Positions 12,001 through 21,000 of a stretch of 64,000 nucleotides of DNA are shown here, piece after piece (the first letter of the stretch is position 1; each line of letters starts with the position of its first letter). The translations under genes were made by a program, and so were the position numbers. Under the pieces are notes generated by a model. That model was not told where the DNA came from. It did not search any database and saw only the letters and a list, made by a program, of their open reading frames with translations. The DNA comes from Closterium sp. Naga37s-1 (lineage: Eukaryota; Streptophyta; Zygnematophyceae; Desmidiales; Closteriaceae), in NCBI GenBank assembly GCA_947471745.1, contig CANJKZ010000139.1:248001-312000 (forward strand). Reading direction: 5' to 3'.

Positions 12001-15000
12001 GTCCGTACGGTCACGTCTGCGCCGGTCAAGTAACAGCGTCACACTTTGAACGCGTGCACGATCGCGAGCATTTCGCGGTCGTGTATCGGGTAGTTTTTCT
12101 CGGGCGGATGCAGTTTTCGTGACTCGTATGCGATGGGCTGTAGGCCGTTGCCGAAATCCTGTAGCAGTACGGCTCCAATGGCGATGTCGCTTGCGTCGGT
12201 AACTACTTCAAATGGGCGGTGTGGGTCGGCGATGCGCAGTACGGGTGGTGAACAGAGTACATTTTTGGGGCAGCATGCTCTTTCTCCCCCCACGTAAAAG
12301 CGACCCCCTTCCGCAGTAAATCCGTCAGTGGGGCAGTTAACCGGGCCATGTCGGGGACGAACCGACGCACATAATTAACGAACCCTAAAAAACTCTGCAG
12401 CTCCGTGATGTTCGTCGGGGGGTGCCACGCTTTTACCGTGTCCAGCTTTTTTGGGTCGATCTCAACTCCAGCCTCCGAAATAACGTGCCCCAAATATTCT
12501 AGCCTATCCTGAAAGAACTCGCACTTGGAACCCTTGGTCAGTAGTCTGTGCTCGTCTAAAACTTTAAACACTGCTTCCAGATCTGCTAAGTGCTGCTGCT
12601 TATCGCGACTGTAGACTAGGATGTCGTCGAGGTAAACTATCACGCATTTATCTAAGAGTGGCCTAAATGCCTCGTTCATGGTCATCTGAAATGTCGACGG
12701 TGCGTTGGTCAGCCCGAATGGCATCACGGTGTACTCGAATGACCCGTACCTAGTCCTAAATGCCGTCTTGGCGCAGTCCGATGGTTCGACTCGAATCTGA
12801 TGGTAACCTCCCCGTAAATCTATTTTCGAAAAGACCCGTGATGTTCGCAGTTGATCTATCATGTCGTAGGCGCGGGGAATGGGGTATCGCGACTTGATTG
12901 TTACCCTGTTCAGTGGTCTGTAGTTGATACACATGCGAAACCTTCCGTCTTTTTTCGGTGTGAACAGTGTCGGTGCGGCGAACGGTGACGAGCTCGGTCG
13001 GATGAATTTTTTCTCTAACAGGTAGTCTAACTGCTTCCTCAGTTCGTCGAGCTCGGGCTGTGTCAGTCTGAACTGTCGCTGTGTGTACGGTTGGCTGTGC
13101 CCCTGATTCTAGTTCTATGCGGTGGTCGTGTGCTCGCTGAGGTGGCAATCCTTCCGGCAAGTCGTCCGGAAAAATCCCCGGGTACCGTTTCAGTAGTTCC
13201 TGTAATTCGGGCGGTACGGCTGCCAGCAGTTTCTGAAAATCGCTCGGCTGCTCTGCTTCTCCTACCAATGCGATATCCACCGCGTACACGTCAGCTCCAG
13301 CGGCGACGGCCCGTTTCATTGTGATGGCGTTGACGTGGACCGTCGAAAACTCAGGTGACCGCCAGCGAGGTAATTCGACCCAGTTACCACTACTTCGCAC
13401 AGTGCAGCTACCCGTCGTCCAGTCAATTCGCGGATTGTAGCGTCGCAGCCAATGTGCTGCTCGCCAATGGTGCAGATGTCCCTGAAGCCGTGCCGACTTC
13501 GACTGGACGCCGGCCATCAGGCGTGGCGGTTCATCCTGTCGACGTACCGGCGACCGACGAGTAGAATGTCGTGCCCATCCAGTGTCGTCGCGAGCATTTC
13601 CTGTGTAAACTCGAAGTTCCCCCCGCAGCGAACTTTCACTCTTTCCACTTTCTCCCGTATTGCCAGTGGCGTGCCGTCAACTAAACGTGCGTCAATCTCC
13701 GGTAAATAGCGGCTAAGAGGCAGATGCAGCTTCCGTGCAGTTGCGGTATTAACTAAACTGTGGCTTGCTCCTCCGTCTATAAAAAACTTCACTGCTGTCC
13801 CCTGTATTTTCTCGTAAATCAGTATTGGACAATCCGTCGCTGTACCTTCCTTATTCATCCGAGCCCGATCGATGGCGTGAATCGGTACTGTGACTCGGTG
13901 AGGGTCGGTGAGGTTGGGCGAGCAGGTTGTCTCGTCAGTAGTTGGCCCGTTTTCTACTGACTGCTGGCGTTTCCCTGCCTCTGAGACTCCCTCCCCTGCT
14001 CTGCTCCGCGGCGTCTCTGCTCCTCTGGGCATTCACTCTTGTGATGGCCCGACCTATTGCAAGCAAAGCAGCGCCCCTTGAATGGCGCAGCAGCTGCATT
14101 CGCCGCAACGGCGTGTACGGTGGCGTGCTCGGTCGGCCCCTGAGGGCGATGTCCGTAGTAGGACCCCGGTCTCGGACGGCGCAAAATGTCGATTTTCTCG
14201 GCGAGCGCGAGGATCTCGTTGAAATTCGATAGCCCGCTTAGCATGATTTCGTGCGAGATGTCCGGCTTCAGCCCTCCGACGTAACGGTCCACCCGCTCCG
14301 CCTCATGCATGTAGCCGACTTGCTCGCATAGTGCGAGAAAACCACTCGTGTAATCTTGTACCGACCCAAGTTGTCGCCAAGTACGCAGATTCTGACGCGC
14401 TGAGATAGAAGCCGCGATCGGCTCGAAGCCCTGCGCACCACGCATCCCACGTGCTGTACTGGGCGGTTTCGCAAAATGAACTCCAGGTGACGGCTGGACC
14501 CGTGGGCCCTTCCTCTTGCGACGGCGACTCGTAGGCGCGTGGCGACGTCACGATGACTCGCCACCAGTCCATGGCGGGGCCCCGTAGCAGCGAAACGGCG
14601 TATCCTATCTTCGCTGCGTCCGACTCGACGTAATTCGCGTCGAAGAAGACGTTCATCGTGAAGACCCACGATTAAACCGTCGGACCTCCACATTGGCTAG
14701 GGTCGAAGCAGGGCGGGCGTTGCGGCTTGAGCGGCATCGGTACGACGATGTTGTCGTTACCGCTTGTTGCTGCAAATTCGACGTGACGACGGGCTTCACG
14801 AGGCCCGCTCGTGCTTGGTGCGGCCCTGTTTCTCTCCATGCCGGGCATTGATTGGGCGGCGCCATCACTGGCTGCGCCTGAGCGCTGTCCCACGCTGTCG
14901 TGATGTGACGGTGTGACGGATGAGATGACAATCGGCTCATCCGATTGCGCAGGTGCATTTGCAGGTGCTTGTGTTGGTGCTGTTGCATTCACCGTTGATT

Positions 15001-18000
15001 GCTGGCGGGCGGAGTCACGTTCCGCCGTGAGTGTCGCGATTTCAAGCGCCGAATCCTCGAGTTGGCGGACGAGCCGGTCGAGTTGCTCCTGCGTCAACGT
15101 TGCGATATTGAGGTCGGCCATGGCGGGGGTGTCGGGCAAGCTCAGCGAGAGCCTCAGTCGTGGCCGTGCGTGCTTTCGAGCGGCGGTGCCTGAACGCTGA
15201 GAGACGTCTACCCCCTCCAAAAAATGAGATACTGGGGAAGCGAAGGTGTGGGTGCGGTCCGAGAAGAGATCGTAGGCTCTGATACCAAATGTTACGAGTG
15301 CAATTGAGCGAGCGAGCGAGAATTGCACTACCGAAGCAAACAATACAATGAGCGAAGGCATGAGCGAAGAATATATAGCGAAGCTAGCGTGGTAACGGTG
15401 ACGCGAGAAAATGGGGTGCGCTACGGGCCTAGCGCCGAGGTTGGGAAATGTCGAGGCGGAGGTCCGGAGCGCGGGTTACCAACCGAACCGTTAGGTTGGG
15501 TCGCATCGTGAACAGTGGCGGGAGTCGTGGTCGTGGCGGGAGTCGTGGTCGAGGCGAGTGTCGCGAGCGGGTAACGTTTCACTGTTGGGTGCTGATGGCG
15601 GGAATGGTTATGTACGCGGTAAGCAGGGGCGCGAAGTAAGGAAAAGGAATTTTCCTTACAGTTATACATATTTGCACCCTCCCATTAAGTTCTAGACTAT
15701 TCCCACGGTTGAATGGCGTGAATTTCCAAGCATTGCATCAAATATGACTATAGAGAATGTTAAGGTCAAATTTGACCCATATATATCGCACCTCGAACCG
15801 ACCAGGAGAGTAACGGGGAAAAAAAACCGATCCGTTCTGATTCGGTGTTCTGCTCCTGCCTATCAGTAACCAATACATCGCGGTTAGCACTCAGGTTCTT
15901 TTATGGACCAAAGTTGTAACACGTGACTCCATAGCCTTCAAGGTGATAAAGTGAATCCCTAAGTAAATCTCTGTGATGGATGAATTGGACTTGTCCTTGC
16001 AGAGGAAACCATCGTTGGCTGTAGACATGGGCATTTGGCCCGACCCGACCCGACCCGTCCCGACTAGGGCGACCCGAGACAGCCACGCGTCGGGTCGGGT
16101 CGGGTCGGCGGGTCAAGATTGACCCTGATTTTGGGACCCGACCCGCCCAAGGTCCACAGGTATCTATGACCCGACCCTGGGTCGATTATAGGGTGGGTCA
16201 AGTCGGGTCGGGTAAAAGCAGGGTCTGAAATATTTAGGGTTTAGGGAAATTGTTAAAAGCAGGCGTAGCTGTTGGTGGCGATCGCAACCCTGATGGTGGC
16301 GTTCGCGCTGCTGTTGGTGGTGACCGCGACTCTGTCTGGTGGCGATCGAGCTTCTCCGGGTTCGCGCTCGCGCTGCTGCTCCCCTGGACGCGCGACGCTG
16401 CGAAGTTGCGCGCGCGCCTATGCCTAATCGGGCGCGCATGTTAGCTGTTGTGCATGCGATTTGGTGAACAGTGGCGCGCTCGAAACCGGGTACATTTCGC
16501 TGACGTTTCCTAAACACTGTCACGCTCACAGCTACAGCGTCTTTGCCCGTGGAGGGTGCAGTATCGATGCCTTGCTGATTATGGTGGCCTTATGAGATCT
16601 ACATTTGAGAGGAAGGAAGAGTAGTAACCCTAAAGTGAATGAATGAGAGTTAAAGGGAAGGTAGGTAGGTAAGCGTTCAACTAGATCTAGAGCCTGGAAG
16701 TGGAAGTCGAGCAACAAAAAACAACATCCAACCAAACTGATGTTCCCTAGAGTACCCTAAACATTGCACGGGACGGGTCGGGCATCCCTGGGTCTTGACA
16801 CGGGACGCGACCCGGACGGGTCGGGTCAACCCGACCGGACGGGTCGCTGATACCCGTGAAAAAATGACACTGACGGGTCATGGGTCGACCCGACCCGGCC
16901 GGGTAGGCCCGACCCGACCCGGGCAGGTCGACCTTCCCACCATACCTGACCCGACCCAGCCAAAAAGGCGGGTCGGGTCGGGTAACCCGACCCGTCCGGG
17001 CCAAATGCCCATGTCTACTAGTTGGCTGTCGAGTTCCTTCATCTTCTTGAGCGTGATTTTCGCCTTCAGCAAAATTGTCGCGGAATCTCTTGACAGCCAA
17101 TGCAGTCCACTCGTTGAAACTTGAAAGGCTAATGATGGTGCGTGGACAACTCCTAGACAGTCCAAAGGAAGGATCTTCAGTGTGTTCATGCGTTTGTTAT
17201 CTTTTACCATTTTCGCTTAATGAATTTGCAGGTACTCGCGCAATCCGAACAATCAGGAACCATAGCATGGTATGACATAAGGACTACCGTAATCCCCCGG
17301 ATAGAAGACCCCCCACAGTGAAAGACCCCGAGGTCTTTAGTACGAGGGTGAGTCTTTTATTTTGGTATGTTTGAAAAACAATGGGCATTCACCAACACAC
17401 CCAAAGTAAAACACCCAAGGTTATAAGTGCCGACCTTCCGAAGTGTCTTCGTCGCGACTGTTGAGAAACCGTGACAAAATCTGCATGACTGCTCGGTTGC
17501 AAATGACTGGCACACTTACAGGGATCGGAGGGCCGTGAGGGTGCCTATGGTTGGGGGAATGGCACCAGAGAGCTGGTTGTCGGGGAGATAGCTGCGATGG
17601 GGACATGCGGAACATCGAAGATGGAGGGCCGTAGGGGCATTGACATTACACGTAGGGAGGCATGGTGATGGCATGGGAGTGAGACAAGGCATGGGAAGGA
17701 GAAATGCAAGGGAAGCACGGGAGCAATATTAGGAGGTGGAGCACTGAAAGCTGCTGGGTGGGCTGTGAAGGCACATGAAGGAGGATGGTGAGAGCAAACA
17801 ACCATGACATAGCTGTTCATGCATTGATTCATGAGACATGGGAGGCGATGGCGTGACGTGAGAAAAGGTACGGTGACACATAGGAGCACATGCAGCGTGG
17901 GTGCAACGAATGCACGGGTGATGTGAGGCGCGAAGTAAATGACATTTGAGAATTCTCAAAAGGGATATGTGAGGCTCTAATGGAATGGCATGGCACACAC

Positions 18001-21000
18001 AGGCGTCTAAGAGTGGTCATGTGCGAGATGGCATCTGGAATGGACTCGCTTAGCGCGTTGGACTCCAAATCACTGCCAATCAGATAGCAAGAGGTGGGGA
18101 GTGGGAGAGAGGGATAGAGGGAGAGAGGAGGCCTGAGCCTGAGCTGGGGTGGTGGACGCCCTCAGCTCCCACCCTCCAAAGACTTTTACTCCAGCTCTGG
18201 CCGCCAAGCGACCAGCCTATCCATTGCTGGCCAGCTGAGTGCAGGGCACCAGCACACAGTCCGACCACCCCAGGGCACCCGTCTTTCGGCTGGCATGGAG
18301 ACCCTGGAGCGGCTGTTGCTGCTGACGGAGTGTCAGCACGTCCTTAAGGGTTTAGGGTAAGACCCTAAACCCTGCAGGTGGAGATCCCAGAGAGCTGACA
18401 CGAGGCCATGCTGGCAAGCTCGATGAGCAGCTTTGCTTTGAGGCCTCGGCCTCCCTGTGTGGTGGCGGTAGAAGAGCTTGCTGCCTTTGTTGCGCCTTCG
18501 GGGAGGCCCGCTGCCCTCCATTTGCCGCCAGCGGCACGGGATTTGGCAACAGTGATGGGGACCGGGACAGCAGTTGACACTGCTTCGCTCCCTCCCTTCC
18601 TTCCCCCTCCCTCCCTCCCTCCCTCCCTCCCTCCCTCCCTCCCTCCCTCCCTCCCTCCCTCCCTCCCTCCATCCCTCCCTCCCTCCCTCCCTCCCTCCCT
18701 CCCTCCCTCCCTCCCTCCCTCCCTCCCTCCCTCCCTCCCTTCCTCCCACCGCCCGACACGTGCCCCCCTGCCTCTCACAGGTAGACGAGCGAGGCGAGCG
18801 CGCTGAAAGATGCAGGAATGGAGCCCTCCAGGCCGTTGCCGGACAAGCTTCTGCGCGCGTGGCAGCACAGCACACAGAAAGCGGGATGGGGCAGTGAGGG
18901 GGGAGGGGGAACAGAGGACAGCGGCAGGGAGCGGTACGGCTGGTGAGGCACTTGAAAAGGGTTACTGCAGAACCCTCCTGGGGATTGCAGCACGCAAGAA
19001 GGTTACTGTGGTGCATGCAGAGGGTTAGGCATTGCAGCTCAGGCTGCAGCTCAGGTTGCAGCATAGAATGCATCATAGATTGCAGCATAGACAGCAGCCT
19101 AGATTGTAGCATAGATTGCAGAAAAGACTGCAGCATAATACAGGGAGGGTGGAAAGAGGCAGCGAGTGAGGATGGGGTGAGACACGACAATAAAGAGATA
19201 ATTGAATAGTGCCTGGAAAGGGCTACGGCACACACAGGGTCCCCTAGATGTGTGATACAGAAATAGCCTCAAGACGTCTCAAAACACCCACACAGCGAAT
19301 GGGTGCGATGGGGTGCGTGCAGGCAGAGGGAGGAGAGAAGGGAGGTAGATATTTGCAGTGGGCCTAGGGGAGAGGCCGTAGGGGCTATGTATAAGAATGA
19401 AGTGTTGTAGTGAAAACATGCAGTGCGGTGTAGGGCGGCACAAGTGGTTAGAGAGTGGTGAGAGAATTAAGGCGCTGCGCTGCGAAGTGCAGGCAAGTAT
19501 CGTTTTGGAGAGGCATAGGGTTATATAAAATTTGGTGGTGAGAGAAGTGTACAGAGAGGTGAGATGCGTACAGAGTCTCAGAGAGGTGCGAGGCGTACAG
19601 GTGGGTGAGAGAGGTAAGAGTGCCTAGAGCTGTTGGGATGGAGCCACGTAGACCACGCATACCCATCCACCTGTTGTGTTGTGTTGAGGTCACACATACA
19701 CACACACAAGCAAACTCACACACACGCGCGAGTGCAAGCGTGCACGCGCACACAGACACACACGCGCGCGCGCACGCATGCACACATGCACAGAGGCAGC
19801 AGAAGAGTGAAGCACAGTCACAACACACTGACAGCATATCAGTTGCCTATGTGGGCCACAGCAACCATGATGTTCCCCCATTCCCCCCATATCCTCGCTC
19901 CCTCCCTCCCTCTCTCCCTCCCTCCCTCCCTCCCTCCCTCCCTCCCTCCCTCCCTCCCTCCCTCCCTCCCTCCCTCCCTCCCTCCCTCCCTCCCTCCATC
20001 CCTAAGTTGGATATTACGCTTACGTTTACGTACGTTTTACGTTTACGTTTACGTACGTTTTACGTTACGTACAAGGTTCCAGAATGAGTTTACGTTTCCG
20101 GGCAGATTTTTTTTTTCAGCTGCCCGGGTCATAAAATTTTCCCTGGGATTGAAAGTTGGCATTAACATTATCTATGATAATGTTATGGTTCAAGCTACGA
20201 GAATACAATTTCCAGCCAGAAATTTTGTCGCCGACCATTGTTTGTATCGGCGCGTCACTTTGTGACGCGTTACTTCTGCTAGTGCACAAAAACGCTTCGG
20301 GCTTCCCCTCCAATTTCAAAATCGCGAGTCAACGTCCCCCCCCCCCCCCCCAGTGTCATCACTTCGACCTCCCCACCTGGCCTTATGTTCCAGCCCCGTG
20401 ACTTACGCGGGGCTCTGAAGGTTACGCTCGATGCTAGAGCTATAGATCCACGACCTAATCCTCACATCTTCTACGTAGATCTCCGTTCTAGATCCTCTAA
20501 CCTAGATCCTAGAGTTCCTAAGTACGACCTAAGTTAAGATCTAAAAGATGGTTGGTGCTGCGAATTTAAATAGCGAGGTAGATAGTCACTAAATATAGCA
20601 TAACGGTTATGAAAGAACCGTCAATCCTAAATATAGCATTTCGTACGCAGCTGTATGTGCTGCCCTGAGCGGTTGTGCCGCAATGATGCTCTCTTCTCCA
20701 GGGCCAATTTACAGATTTTTTTTATTTTTTGCCGGATTTTTTTCCTGCCCGGACCTAAGTTACGCGTATTTACGTGTACGTAAACGTAAACGTAATGTTA
20801 CGCGTAACATTACGTTTACGTAGGTCCAGGGACGTACGGACCCATCTTAGCTCCATCCCTCCCTCCCTCCCTTCCTCCCTCCCTCGTCCCCAACCTCCCT
20901 CCCGCCCAACCTCCATCCCTGCCTGCCTTCCTACCCCCCTGCCTCCCTGCCTCACTCCCTCCCTCCCTTTTCCCCTCTTCCCTTCCTCCCCACCCAAGGC

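Larger units (their letters stand above)
10009..15660 (-). mobile_element. Ty3/gypsy chromovirus, complete but decayed
   Basis: Oriented on the minus strand. The 5' LTR is 15290-15660 (371 bp) and the 3' LTR is 10009-10361 (353 bp). They begin TGTAAGGAAAA and end CTCGTAACA, and differ by a few substitutions and an 18-bp tandem duplication. The PBS TTTGGTATCAGAGC lies just inside the 5' LTR (15276-15289). The polypurine tract GGGGAGGGGGGTAG adjoins the 3' LTR (10362-10375). Possible target duplication cttat/gttat (4 of 5 match). Domain order gag-PR-RT-RH-IN-chromodomain is that of chromoviruses. Several frameshifts and stops make it non-autonomous now. It lies in the intron between LRR exons 7 and 6. 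Confidence 0.92.

Noticed and set aside
18333..19235. 300-codon minus ORF with Gly-Arg-Glu repeats
   Set aside because: CCCT microsatellite artefact overlapping a real LRR exon in another frame.
20025..20100. TTTACG-like repeats as an interstitial telomere
   Set aside because: The motif is TTACG/TTTACG, not the plant TTTAGGG, and it is mirrored at the other end of an inserted element.
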